Assembly (NCBI RefSeq): GCF_000969835.1
Contig: NZ_KQ033913.1
Location: 1,881,768 to 1,945,767 of the forward strand
From: Parabacteroides goldsteinii DSM 19448 = WAL 12034
GTDB taxonomy: Bacteria > Bacteroidota > Bacteroidia > Bacteroidales > Tannerellaceae
Direction: 5' to 3'
Length of the DNA stretch: 64,000 nucleotides
Shown here: positions 1-8,435 of the stretch, one piece after another
Layout of the letters: each line of letters opens with the position of its first letter
How positions within the stretch are numbered: position 1 is the stretch's first letter
Notes under the pieces: generated by a model
What the model saw: the letters and a program-made list of their open reading frames with translations, nothing else
Told to the model about the DNA's origin: nothing
The model's database searches: none
Position numbers and translations under genes: made by a program

Positions 1-22
1 CAGGAGCGTTCATTTGAATCAT
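1..22 (-). CDS. Start of the next gene of the export operon (partial)
   Basis: Reading leftward, an ATG at 22 opens a frame of seven codons (MIQMNAP) that runs off the window, with a second in-frame ATG at 13. It lies about 40 bases after the stop of the SLBB exporter and on the same strand. In Bacteroidales the gene after a Wza-type exporter is often the chain-length regulator/tyrosine kinase Wzc, so that is a guess from position only; seven residues cannot identify the product. Confidence 0.3.
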
Positions 23-64
23 ATCCACCTTGTTAATTGATAATTAAAGATTGAAAATTGATAA

Positions 65-2461
65 TTATTTCAGTGTGTTGATGATAGAGGTTATCATTGC
101 AGCCATCGATGTGGTCGAACTGGTTATGCTCAAGATTTCTGCCAAACTTGTTTTGCGATCTTGCTGCGTTTTGGCGGGAACAACGATTTCACTGCCGGGC
201 TCTACCTTCGGATAGTGCTTGAAGAAGATAAAACGCTTTCTGGTCGTTGCCACTTTACCATTCATATAAATTACGATCGGATATTTACGGGCAATATCGT
301 TATAACCACCGGCTTGCGACAAACAACTTTTTACAGACATTCCATTTGTATACGTCACACTGTTCGGATAAGTTACAGCTCCACTTATCTTCACTGTACT
401 CTGGAATTGTGGAATATAAAGTTCATCCCCGTCACGTAGCACCACATCGTGGGCACTTCCCGGATTTGTCAAAGCCTTTTCCAAATCGATACCCACTGAA
501 TAGTCTTTGATGTTTTCCAGTGACAAAGCTACCGAGTCACGGCTTTGCTTATTTGCACTCAGTTGCAGCAGAGTTTCCAGGCGGCGCATCTCATCTTCTG
601 TCAGCTGGCGTTTCAGGCTTGCCCCTTTTACATAGGCATCGGGAGTTATTCCTCCGGCTTTGGCGATAATATCACTCAGACGGGAGTTCTTTTCGGCCAA
701 TACATAATCACCGGCAAAAGTAATTTCACCATTGACCTTTACCACCTGTTGTTCCTGATAACCCGGTGAGAAACGCACATACACTTCATCAAACGGTTCT
801 AATGTAAAGACCGTATCGCTTTTCTTTCCATCCGTAGAGATCAAGCCTAAATTATCATTCAATTCAAAATTGAATACTTCGGCCGTACGGTTAGTGTTTT
901 CGTAAGTTTTTGTATCCTTAATACGACGGGCTACTTCCACATTCACCGTTGCAGCCGATTCCTTCAAACCGCCAGCCATCATAATGGCATCTTCCACAGT
1001 CAGGTTATTCCGGTAAGGAAGAACTGTATCTACGTAATTTACCGCTCCGCTTACTTTGATCGTATAAGGTTCGCGAAGGTCAAACAGGGATGGAATGCTC
1101 AATTGGTCTTCCGGCTTTAGTTCCATATCGGGAGCAGCACCGTTCAGGATACCACGGATATCTACAGCTATGACAGTCGTTGTAAAATCCGGATTCAAAC
1201 GGGTGATCTGAGCACGACCGGCAAACTCATCTCCTTTCAAACCGGCTGCCTGATCAACCAGTTGACGGACTGTATGTACCGCCCCATTCAACTCATATTC
1301 TCCCGGACGCCAAACGGCCCCTGTCACTGTCAGACGGTTTTCATAAAAAGGAATTACAGAATCCACCAACAAGGAATCACCATCCATCATCGCAAAAGTA
1401 GGATATTTATCTTCCGTAACAGTAGCTATCTGGTAGCGGCTACCGGCTTTTCGTTTGATACGGACATCTTTCCTGTAAGCATCCCCGGTAAAACCTCCGG
1501 CCATATTCAATAACTGTGAAAGCGTTTCCCCCTTTTTCAATTCAAAAATACGATTACGTTTTACTTTTCCCTGTACTACAGCCAGCTGGTCATAAGGAGA
1601 AACGATCACCATATCATTCTCTTCCAGACGGATATTCGTATTGTATTTGCCGTTCAACAAATAATCGTACACGTCCAATTTTGCGACTTCCTTACTATTC
1701 CGATAAACTTTGATTCCACGAAGCGAACCGATCTCATTCACTCCACCTGCCGCATACAACGCATTAAACAAGGTGGCAAACGAAGGTAATGTATAGGTTC
1801 CCGGAGCAACGACTTCACCTACTATGTTCACTTTGATACTGCGTATCTGGCTTAGACTAACAGATACAAATGTATTAGCCCCGTCCGTCTCTCCCGACAA
1901 AGTAGACATGATCCGTCCTAATTCCTGTCGGATACGGTTTTCAGCTGTTTCGATAGTCAGTCCGCTGACAGAGACCGGACCTAGATTAGGGATAAGAATT
2001 GTTCCTTCGGGAGAAACCTTCAGTTTCAGATTCAGTTCAGAATCTCCCCAGACATTGATCAGTAATTCGTCTCCTGCAGATAAAACATATCCTTTAGGAG
2101 TCGGAACATTCAGATTAGGTTCAAAGGACAGATTCTTGTTTGAAAATATTTCACGGCCAAATACGGTTCCGCTTAAATCTCCCGCCGGACGATTGGCTTC
2201 CCGCTGGGCATCCAAGGAAGGCATCTCTTTTCCTTCCGAAAGTGTAACCGTACGATCTGTTACCACAGCTTCCGATGCGGTACGTGTAGCTTGTTCCATA
2301 CCGGATTGCCCCATCCGTTTATTCATCTCCCGACGGATCTGTTCATCCGTCATACCCGCGGCTTTCGCCTTATCAATCAAATCCTGGGGCACCTGTGCCG
2401 CAAGCGGAACCGACAGACACAGTATCCCCCCCAATAATACATTTCTGATTACGATATTCAT
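65..2461 (-). CDS. Polysaccharide export outer-membrane protein with SLBB repeats (Wza-type)
   Basis: A 798-residue secreted protein with a signal peptide (hydrophobic stretch ending LAAQ near residue 23), a Poly_export domain at about residues 115-205 (GYVLSAGDELLINVWGD) and then several SLBB-type beta-grasp repeats, recognisable by recurring phrases such as VNGEITFAGDYVLAEK and ISGAVTYPNSVTYTNG. The C-terminus is hydrophobic. Wza-family proteins form the outer-membrane channel through which Wzy-dependent capsule leaves the cell; at about 800 residues this is the long Bacteroidetes form rather than the 380-residue enterobacterial one. It is the last complete gene of a leftward group with the lipocalin-like and Wzi-like genes. 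The start is well supported by the signal peptide. Confidence 0.9.
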   Translation of the reverse strand: MNIVIRNVLLGGILCLSVPLAAQVPQDLIDKAKAAGMTDEQIRREMNKRMGQSGMEQATRTASEAVVTDRTVTLSEGKEMPSLDAQREANRPAGDLSGTVFGREIFSNKNLSFEPNLNVPTPKGYVLSAGDELLINVWGDSELNLKLKVSPEGTILIPNLGPVSVSGLTIETAENRIRQELGRIMSTLSGETDGANTFVSVSLSQIRSIKVNIVGEVVAPGTYTLPSFATLFNALYAAGGVNEIGSLRGIKVYRNSKEVAKLDVYDYLLNGKYNTNIRLEENDMVIVSPYDQLAVVQGKVKRNRIFELKKGETLSQLLNMAGGFTGDAYRKDVRIKRKAGSRYQIATVTEDKYPTFAMMDGDSLLVDSVIPFYENRLTVTGAVWRPGEYELNGAVHTVRQLVDQAAGLKGDEFAGRAQITRLNPDFTTTVIAVDIRGILNGAAPDMELKPEDQLSIPSLFDLREPYTIKVSGAVNYVDTVLPYRNNLTVEDAIMMAGGLKESAATVNVEVARRIKDTKTYENTNRTAEVFNFELNDNLGLISTDGKKSDTVFTLEPFDEVYVRFSPGYQEQQVVKVNGEITFAGDYVLAEKNSRLSDIIAKAGGITPDAYVKGASLKRQLTEDEMRRLETLLQLSANKQSRDSVALSLENIKDYSVGIDLEKALTNPGSAHDVVLRDGDELYIPQFQSTVKISGAVTYPNSVTYTNGMSVKSCLSQAGGYNDIARKYPIVIYMNGKVATTRKRFIFFKHYPKVEPGSEIVVPAKTQQDRKTSLAEILSITSSTTSMAAMITSIINTLK

Positions 2462-2538
2462 ATTGTTATTTGTTTTGTTGTTATTTCGATTTTAGAAAAT
2501 AATTGAGTTATCTGTTTATAGTGACGGGAGTAACTAAT

Positions 2539-2626
2539 TCCCCTCTTGAGAGGGGATAAGGGGTGTGTTAAAGCTAGTTATAGGGCTAAACAATAACACA
2601 CCCCCTTCCCCCTCTCAAGAGGGGAG
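2539..2626. repeat. Intergenic inverted repeat (GC-rich arms)
   Basis: Two arms of about 32 bases, 2539-2570 and 2594-2626, are inverted copies with a few mismatches around CCCTCTTGAGAGGGG and GGTGTGTTA. The first arm also contains a short self-palindrome, CCTCTTGAGAGG. The spacer is about 23 bases. It lies between the lipocalin-like gene and the exporter gene. Similar GC-rich inverted repeats are dispersed in Bacteroidales genomes; it could be a miniature repeat element or an attenuating hairpin inside the operon. Confidence 0.7.
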
Positions 2627-2677
2627 CTGGGTACAACCGGTCAATAATCGGATAGTTCAATTCTGATAATTTCTGAA

Positions 2678-3085
2678 TCAAAACTTCCTAAACTCCAATC
2701 GGGCATAATCCGATTGCAGGACCAGATACTTCGATGTTAATTCTTTGACGCCGAAACGTTGTTCCGTCCCGTTCATGCCAAATGGCAATAAGTCTTCAAC
2801 TTTACTGATTGGCATGACTACAAACAAGGAGTCTCCGGTATATTCCATATTGCCCGTTTGATTACTGACATCAACCTTCATCAAATTGATCGTGTGTAAA
2901 GCCACGCTGTAATAAGCACGTTCCGGAACTTCTTCCTCTCCCGACGCATATTCTATCTTCATAATCTGCCAGCGACCATCCAAGTCGCCATTAATCGGCA
3001 TTTTTCCACAGGCACTGACTATTAGAACTAGCAAAACCGCTACTATATATCTTTTCTTCGTATTTATTAAAGTCATCATATCCAT
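2678..3085 (-). CDS. Lipocalin-like lipoprotein
   Basis: A 135-residue protein with an N-terminal hydrophobic segment and a lipobox (LIVSAC), so probably a lipoprotein. After the lipobox the phrase LDGRWQIMKIEY is the usual opening strand of lipocalin-like domains in Bacteroidales (a G-x-W motif), followed by alternating beta-strand sequence. Its start overlaps the end of the Wzi-like gene by 10 bases, which suggests translational coupling and a role in the same envelope or capsule pathway. No catalytic residues are evident. ATGs at 3085, 3079 and 3076 are all possible starts. Confidence 0.7.
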   Translation of the reverse strand: MDMMTLINTKKRYIVAVLLVLIVSACGKMPINGDLDGRWQIMKIEYASGEEEVPERAYYSVALHTINLMKVDVSNQTGNMEYTGDSLFVVMPISKVEDLLPFGMNGTEQRFGVKELTSKYLVLQSDYARLEFRKF

Positions 3086-4536
3086 CCCGTTTTTCTGATT
3101 GTTAACATGCCACCAACACTTTTACCCAACATTCCACCTCTGTCAACACCTAGCGATCCTGTAAAGTCCCAGCCTTTTAACTGATGTGGCGTATAAGTTA
3201 ATTCTACTAACGCATTGCCATTCTTTTTGATCTCATAAAATGGTACGCCATAAGTACCCCAATTATGGGTTACTGATAAAAGGACACGATATTGCAGATC
3301 GGCACAAGGAGTTCCCATGATCCCGAAATGATGTCCTTGCAGGCGATTGCTTTTAAAGACTATTTCTCCGTCGTTATTATAGATCGGAGACATGACGAGT
3401 GGGTTTCCGATCCCCATTCCCCAATGCTGCCAACCGGTATAAATACCATGATTATAATAATTATCGGCTCCACTTACCTGTTCCGGTATTTCCGGTGTAT
3501 GATCCCAATAAACAGGACCTGTCTGATCCTTTGTTGAAATATATTCGTAAACGAAACTACCGATCACCGGATTCTTCGGAAAAGTAATTTCCGCTCCAGC
3601 CAGGCAATCCTTCCAACCATATTCTCCGAACATCTGCGAATGATCTTCAAAATAATGTTCGTAATAAGGACGGATTGTCCAATCTTTAGGAGCATACCAG
3701 GTTAAAGAAAAATTCCAACTGCCTAAATGATTTCCATAAATATTCGTTTGTTCCCCCATTGGCGTATCACTACTCCCCCCACTCGGAATAAACACTTTAA
3801 AGAAATCTTTTATCCCATTCGGCATATCGGTCTTCTTGTCCTCAACAAAAGCATTTCCTCCGAATTGAGCAGCCATCTCAAGACCTCCTTCAAAGATCAA
3901 AGGAAACTTCTCCCGGTTACCGATCTTCACATACAAATTCTTGGAATGATACAGCACATGCTCTGTATGTTTACCTCCCGGCTTAATAAAATCTTTTTGC
4001 CAACCGTCATCCGTAAACATACCATAAGCGATATGTCCTTTGAAAGCCAACCAACCTTTTGTTCCCGGAACAAGCGTATATTCAGGAATACCGATACGAA
4101 CCTGCGGAATCGGACGGGCATTTCCCGAGAATGTCAGTCCACCGCTACTCAGTAACGGATTATTGAACTCGCTATGCCGCTCCTTACTTCCGAAACTCAA
4201 TCCCAGGCAACGATATTTCAGATCCGCATACAATTGTTGCACCACGAAAGTCGATGTAAAATTGTAAGCCACAGCCAGATCCGCTCCCAAAGCATACGAG
4301 AAGCGTTTATCGTTTTCCAACTCCCGGAAGACACCTGCACGCAGATACCCGTTATTCTTTTCGATAGAGGACAATCCCTGCTTGTTTGCTGTCAGCCAGA
4401 AAGGATTATGTTCGCCTCCGCTGAAACTGACACCGGTCTCCGCCCGAAAACTTAGCCCTTTCGTAAACTGAGCATAAGAGGTTAAAGGAAGCATACATAT
4501 ACTCCCAAAAAGGATTAAGTTAGATATAATTTTCAT
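3076..4536 (-). CDS. Capsule assembly Wzi family outer-membrane protein
   Basis: A 486-residue protein from the ATG at 4536, chosen because it gives a clean signal peptide (MKIISNLILFG...SYAQ); the open frame extends further upstream to 4578. The mature part is a beta-barrel-like sequence rich in aromatic residues and glycine, with phrases such as FRAETGVSFSGGEHNPFWL and YEHYFEDHSQMFGEYGW that resemble Wzi-type barrels. Wzi helps attach capsule polysaccharide at the cell surface in Gram-negative bacteria. It stands first in a leftward group with the lipocalin-like protein and the SLBB exporter, which supports a role in surface polysaccharide assembly. Confidence 0.85.
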   Translation of the reverse strand: MKIISNLILFGSICMLPLTSYAQFTKGLSFRAETGVSFSGGEHNPFWLTANKQGLSSIEKNNGYLRAGVFRELENDKRFSYALGADLAVAYNFTSTFVVQQLYADLKYRCLGLSFGSKERHSEFNNPLLSSGGLTFSGNARPIPQVRIGIPEYTLVPGTKGWLAFKGHIAYGMFTDDGWQKDFIKPGGKHTEHVLYHSKNLYVKIGNREKFPLIFEGGLEMAAQFGGNAFVEDKKTDMPNGIKDFFKVFIPSGGSSDTPMGEQTNIYGNHLGSWNFSLTWYAPKDWTIRPYYEHYFEDHSQMFGEYGWKDCLAGAEITFPKNPVIGSFVYEYISTKDQTGPVYWDHTPEIPEQVSGADNYYNHGIYTGWQHWGMGIGNPLVMSPIYNNDGEIVFKSNRLQGHHFGIMGTPCADLQYRVLLSVTHNWGTYGVPFYEIKKNGNALVELTYTPHQLKGWDFTGSLGVDRGGMLGKSVGGMLTIRKTGWI

Positions 4537-4589
4537 TTTTTTATGTAATACGAGAAGCTGATTTATCAATATCACCATTTTTCAGTCTT

Positions 4590-4928
4590 TCATTTTTGAG
4601 CCAGTACCCGAGGGCTTATCTCCGAACACATCAGAATACGTATCCGCGAATCAACCAACCTGCGGTATTCCTCTTCCACCTCCTCCGGGGTGAAATATAC
4701 CGGACAGAGGTACATGAAGGTCGCATAAATGCGGTCGAGCGTTTCGAGTGTCAACGTGCCGTCCGGATGGTGATGGTCCAGTTTCGAAAGCGTGCGGCGG
4801 TCGATATGCAGACATTCAGACAATTGCCTGAATGATAGTAATCTCCACCTTCTTTGTATCTGCCAAACTTCATCAGAAGCAATCATAATCCATTTATTAG
4901 AACCTACGTCGGAAAATTGCCGGGACAT
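4590..4928 (-). CDS. Small HTH-domain protein (XRE-like, candidate regulator)
   Basis: A 112-residue protein, or about 98 residues if it starts at the ATG at 4886. The segment SFRQLSECLHIDRRTLSKLD reads as a helix-turn-helix (a helix, a turn after HI, then a recognition helix) and is followed by LTLETLDRIYATFMYL, the usual third and fourth helices of Cro/CI-like domains. The C-terminal part is charged and helical. It is read away from the primase-helicase gene, with a 20-base palindrome (5011-5030) between them, so it may control that cassette. Its exact family is not recognised. Confidence 0.5.
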   Translation of the reverse strand: MSRQFSDVGSNKWIMIASDEVWQIQRRWRLLSFRQLSECLHIDRRTLSKLDHHHPDGTLTLETLDRIYATFMYLCPVYFTPEEVEEEYRRLVDSRIRILMCSEISPRVLAQK

Positions 4929-5003
4929 TTCGTTTCCACTGAGGGCATCTCCCCATGAAACGGCCCGAAAACAAAAGAAACCTTAATTTATGCTACTATA
5001 TCC

Positions 5004-5030
5004 TATATTTGGTACATTCATCCATGTACC
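5004..5030 (+). promoter_or_regulatory. Minus-7 element and palindromic operator-like site
   Basis: TATATTTG at 5004-5011 fits the Bacteroidales TAnnTTTG minus-7 element. It is directly followed by the palindrome GGTACAT-TCATCC-ATGTACC at 5011-5030, sitting where a repressor would block initiation. No clear TTTG minus-33 element is present. The site lies between the divergent HTH gene and the primase-helicase gene. Confidence 0.45.
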
Positions 5031-5136
5031 ATGCTAAAAAATAAGAACCATATCTTTAGCACAAGTATAAAAGGGCATGCCTCTCATACACAGTTTTCTC
5101 TGTTTTTATTTTTTAATTAAACAAATTGTTGTTAAC

Positions 5137-7278
5137 ATGATTCAAAACACTATTCCATTCCAGCCAAGCCGTTTCGCCTCATTGCGGGCGACAACACCGG
5201 TTCCTGTTTCATGGGAAACGATTGTCAACGAACTGACAGGGCCGTTTCATAAAGCGCAAACCGAACTGTATCGGCAGACAATTGCCCGTTTGCACCAAGC
5301 GGAACAAGACAACGATAATTTGCTTCTCCCGAAGCTGAAAGCAGAAAAAGAACAAATCAAACAGACCCAACCTGCCTTTATCGCTTCGGTCTCGCTCACA
5401 GGCGGACGTACCTCCGCACACGTTACCGGTTATTCCGGGTTCATCATGGTCGACATCGATGACATCCCACCTGGGCAATTCACCGAAATACTTGTCCGGA
5501 TCAAAGCCGATCCTCATACCTTCCTCGCCCATACCACAATCTCCGGTGTCGGTATCCGGGTATTCGTCCGGATGGAAAATGCGGCCACAAAGCATGATTT
5601 CCTGCTTGCCTGGAAGGCTGTCAATGAATATTACGCCGGCCTGAGTGGTATCGGATATGACTTCAAATGCAAAAATCCGACCCGCATGTCTGTCATCTGC
5701 CATGATCCCGATACTCTCTACCGCCCCGACGCGCTCTGTTTCCCATTGCCGGACGAACAGACAGGCAAGCAGACAAGTAAGGTGGAAAAACGCGGCCGCA
5801 AACCCTCCGTTTCCCGGGCAGCCCTGACCGTGCGCCGCCTCGTTGAACAGGAAGGAATCGCCTACGAAGCACACAGTCACAACGATTACATCTGCCGCTG
5901 CCTCTACTGGATGAACCGGTTCGGCATCCCGGAAAAGGAGGCTACTGCATGGGCACTCGATACGTTTGCCGATTACGATGCGGCCTCCGTCCGCTCTACT
6001 GCAAAAAGCTGCTATGCATTGACAGCCGAACATGCCACACAAAAGCTCCGCAAGTTCGAACAGACGGTAGCCGGTGGCACAACCCGCGCACGAGGTTGTG
6101 CTTCGGTCGAGGAGATGGAGCGTTTCATTGACGGTTACATGGAAATCCGTCGCAACCGACTCACCCAACAGGCGGAAATACGCCTGCAAGGCAGCAGTGA
6201 ATGGCAACGCATGACCGACACCATAGAAAATTCCCTTTGGCGAGCCATGCAAAAAGAGGGTATCAATGCAGACCTTTCCCGCCTGCACACCCTGTTGACC
6301 AGCGACTTCGTGCCCGAATACCATCCGTTGACAGACTATCTCAATACCCTCCCGCCCTGGGACGGTACGAGCGACCCGATCGGCAAACTCGCCGCAATGG
6401 TGCATACCACAGACAACTCCCCTGAAAAATTCGCTTCCTACTTCCGCCGATGGCTTGTGGGGATGTTGGCGGGAGCACTGGACGAACGGACTGTCAACCA
6501 TGTCATCTTCGTGCTGATCGGCCGCCAGGGAAGCTACAAAACCTCTTTCATGCAAAACCTGCTCCCACCCTGCCTCCGGCGTTACTTCACAACGAAGACC
6601 AACAGCCAGCGGCTTGGCAAAGACGACCTGCTGACCCTTTCGGAATTCCTCCTGGTTAATTTCGAAGAGATCGACACCATGCGCCCAACGGAATTGAACC
6701 AACTCAAAGCAATGACCACCGCACTCTACATCGACGAACGACTTCCTTACGGCCGCAACAAAGTACGGTTGCCACACGTCGCCTCCTTCTGCGCTACCGG
6801 CAACAACCCGCTCTTCCTCACCGACGATACCGGAAACCGCCGATGGCTTGTTTTTGAAGTGGCAGACATCGACAGTCCCTGGGAACATCCGATCGACCAC
6901 GATGCCGTCTATGCGCAAGCAAAAGCCTTGCTCGACAGCGGTTTCCGCTACTGGTTCCAAGGCGAAGAGATCGACGAACTCAACCGCCGAAACCGGCGTT
7001 TTGAAACACCCAACCCTGCCAGGGAATTGATCCTTGCTTTTTATCGGAAACCTTACGGGTTGGAAAAAGGGCGTTACATCACAGCCAGCCAGATTGTCGC
7101 CCGCTTTGGCAACAGCATACGGCTGACAACCGGACAAGTGGGACGCATCATGAAAGAGCTTGGTTTTGAAAACTTGCATACCCGCAACGGAAATTTCTGG
7201 CTGGTCGCAGAGCGGACTACCGACGAGATCACCACCATCTTGCCCGAACCGCAAGAGGAGGAAAAAAACGGGGGCTGA
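5137..7278 (+). CDS. BT4734/VirE_N - VapE-type primase-helicase
   Basis: A 713-residue protein from the ATG at 5137; an upstream in-frame ATG at 5077 would only add a hydrophobic stretch out of keeping with the family. Residues about 30-210 resemble the BT4734-like/VirE N-terminal domain, with the acidic pair in GFIMVDIDDIP and the phrase SGVGIRVFVRM, as in archaeo-eukaryotic-type primases. The middle (about 240-330) is a primase-C-terminal-like helical region. The C-terminal half is a VapE-type P-loop ATPase with Walker A GRQGSYKTSF and a downstream FCATGNNPLFLTDDTGNRRW (sensor/arginine region). Proteins of this type are found in phage satellites, plasmids and islands. It leads a rightward cassette with DUF4248, HU-like, smalltalk and amidase genes. 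Confidence 0.85.
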   Translation: MIQNTIPFQPSRFASLRATTPVPVSWETIVNELTGPFHKAQTELYRQTIARLHQAEQDNDNLLLPKLKAEKEQIKQTQPAFIASVSLTGGRTSAHVTGYSGFIMVDIDDIPPGQFTEILVRIKADPHTFLAHTTISGVGIRVFVRMENAATKHDFLLAWKAVNEYYAGLSGIGYDFKCKNPTRMSVICHDPDTLYRPDALCFPLPDEQTGKQTSKVEKRGRKPSVSRAALTVRRLVEQEGIAYEAHSHNDYICRCLYWMNRFGIPEKEATAWALDTFADYDAASVRSTAKSCYALTAEHATQKLRKFEQTVAGGTTRARGCASVEEMERFIDGYMEIRRNRLTQQAEIRLQGSSEWQRMTDTIENSLWRAMQKEGINADLSRLHTLLTSDFVPEYHPLTDYLNTLPPWDGTSDPIGKLAAMVHTTDNSPEKFASYFRRWLVGMLAGALDERTVNHVIFVLIGRQGSYKTSFMQNLLPPCLRRYFTTKTNSQRLGKDDLLTLSEFLLVNFEEIDTMRPTELNQLKAMTTALYIDERLPYGRNKVRLPHVASFCATGNNPLFLTDDTGNRRWLVFEVADIDSPWEHPIDHDAVYAQAKALLDSGFRYWFQGEEIDELNRRNRRFETPNPARELILAFYRKPYGLEKGRYITASQIVARFGNSIRLTTGQVGRIMKELGFENLHTRNGNFWLVAERTTDEITTILPEPQEEEKNGG

Positions 7279-7289
7279 CCATCGACCGC

Positions 7290-7437
7290 TGTGAAGGATG
7301 TGAAGGATTTTACCCCCTGTTTGTAAACTATGCGGGAAAATAAATAAATACCGCCCTCTCTTTAAAGAGACCCCGTTATTTATTTGTATTCCCGGAAAGT
7401 TTACAAAACAGCCCTCACTGACTTCACATCCTTCACA
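7290..7437. repeat. Long imperfect inverted repeat after the primase-helicase gene
   Basis: The 16-mer TGTGAAGGATGTGAAG at 7290-7305 is matched exactly by its reverse complement at 7422-7437. Nested inside, TTTGTAAACT at 7320-7329 pairs with 7398-7407, an A/T-rich block pairs with further complementarity, and TCTCTTTAAAGAGA forms the tip. The whole 148-base stretch can fold into one long hairpin, either a terminator/attenuator after the primase-helicase gene or a structured RNA or DNA element of the cassette. Confidence 0.75.
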
Positions 7438-7495
7438 ACATCCGGCCATCAGATTTTCAAATATTAATTTTCTATGATCAATTATCAATTCAATT

Positions 7496-7708
7496 ATGAT
7501 CTCTTATCCTCTCAAAAAATCAGACCTCGCCAGTCTCTACTTCCCTGAGCTGGCACCTCACCAGGCATGCAATCGCCTGCGCCGTTGGATCATCCGTTGT
7601 AAAGAATTGCATGAAGAACTGCTTCTGAGCGGCTATTCGCCCACCCAGCGTTTCTTTACACCCCGACAGGTCCGGCTGATCATCCGTTACCTCGGAGAAC
7701 CCGGCTGA
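7496..7708 (+). CDS. DUF4248 domain-containing protein
   Basis: A 70-residue protein with the pattern YPLKKSDLASLYFP at the N-terminus, a central RRWI region and a C-terminal FTPRQVRLIIRYLGEPG. This matches the DUF4248 family, short basic proteins found in Bacteroidales beside VirE/VapE-type and HU-like genes. The layout (an N-terminal KSDLA helix, then a FTPRQVRLI helix) suggests a small winged-helix or HTH fold that recognises DNA, but the function is unknown. It lies between two structured non-coding stretches, 7290-7437 and 7724-7821. Confidence 0.75.
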   Translation: MISYPLKKSDLASLYFPELAPHQACNRLRRWIIRCKELHEELLLSGYSPTQRFFTPRQVRLIIRYLGEPG

Positions 7709-7723
7709 AAATGAATCCATGAA

Positions 7724-7821
7724 TGGGCATCCTATGAGGCCAAGAATACCCATCCTAAGAAGCTTACAATGCCCACTGTAAGAGGCTAAGGATGGGCATT
7801 CTAAAAAACAAAGGATGCCCA
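7724..7821. repeat. Nested inverted repeats upstream of the HU-like gene
   Basis: Outer arms TGGGCATCCT (7724-7733) and AGGATGCCCA (7812-7821) enclose inner arms CCCATCCT (7749-7756) and AGGATGGG (7789-7796), which in turn enclose CTTACA/TGTAAG (7763-7768 and 7777-7782). The word CCCATCC/GGGCATCC thus occurs four times in alternating orientation. It is either a folded leader or terminator after the DUF4248 gene or a repeated protein-binding site. Confidence 0.65.
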
Positions 7822-7901
7822 CCGACAGATGCATGAAAAAAAGCGGATGGATTTCCCTCCCTGCCGCATCATCCGGCATCACAGCCACCGGCCCCTTGCC
7901 G

Positions 7902-7909
7902 TATATTTG
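7902..7909 (+). promoter_or_regulatory. Minus-7 promoter element for the HU-like gene
   Basis: TATATTTG fits the Bacteroidales TAnnTTTG minus-7 consensus and lies 38 bases before the ATG of the HU-like gene. No TTTG minus-33 element is seen at the usual spacing. Confidence 0.5.
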
Positions 7910-7947
7910 CATTGTAAACATTGTTAAACTATTAAATATCAAAACGT

Positions 7948-8415
7948 ATGCCGCAAGCTTTTTTAGTTCGCAAGTATACTATTCCGGGGGAAGAACCACG
8001 GAAAGAAGTATTCAAACCTGCCCCGTTTTATTACGGGACACTATCGACCCGTGATGCCGCCGAGCAAATTGCAGAAGAATCGTCGCTCACCAAAGGGGAT
8101 GTGCTAAACGTCCTGGACCGTTATCAACGCTATGTCATTCAAAACCTTCAAAAAGGTTACAAAGTTGAACTGCTTGGATTCGGAACGGTCTACAACCGTT
8201 TGATCACAGGGAAAGGCGTTGAAAAGGCCGAAGAGGTGAAAGCAACACAAATCAGAAGCATCGTCCCCGGTTTTACTCCTTCGTACACGATCCTCAACGG
8301 TACCCGCCGTTATTCACTCTTAGGTGAAAAAACTACCTTAGTAAAGGTGAACATCAACGGGACTCAAGTTCCTGAGGAAGAAGGAGGAGGTAGTGACAGA
8401 CCGGAAATCGAATAA
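7948..8415 (+). CDS. HU-like DNA-binding protein (Bacteroidales long form)
   Basis: A 155-residue protein. Residues about 35-100 show the HU/IHF-like core: STRDAAEQIAEESSLTKGDV, then VLDRYQRYVIQNLQKGYKVEL and LGFGTVYNRL, the last being the HU beta-strand region. An N-terminal extension and a longer C-terminal part set it apart from 90-residue housekeeping HU. The C-terminus is a glycine-rich tail ending GGGSDRPEIE, and almost the same tail ends the second HU-like gene at 54286-54734. Such proteins presumably bind DNA; in this family the gene usually precedes a smalltalk peptide and an amidase, as here. Confidence 0.8.
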   Translation: MPQAFLVRKYTIPGEEPRKEVFKPAPFYYGTLSTRDAAEQIAEESSLTKGDVLNVLDRYQRYVIQNLQKGYKVELLGFGTVYNRLITGKGVEKAEEVKATQIRSIVPGFTPSYTILNGTRRYSLLGEKTTLVKVNINGTQVPEEEGGGSDRPEIE

Positions 8416-8435
8416 TTCATTAAATTTATAAACAC

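Noticed and set aside
5209..7488. A 759-codon open frame on the minus strand opposite the primase-helicase gene
   Set aside because: It has no recognisable domain and an unlikely composition; the plus-strand frame shows clear primase and VapE motifs. The frame stays open because of codon bias on the real strand.
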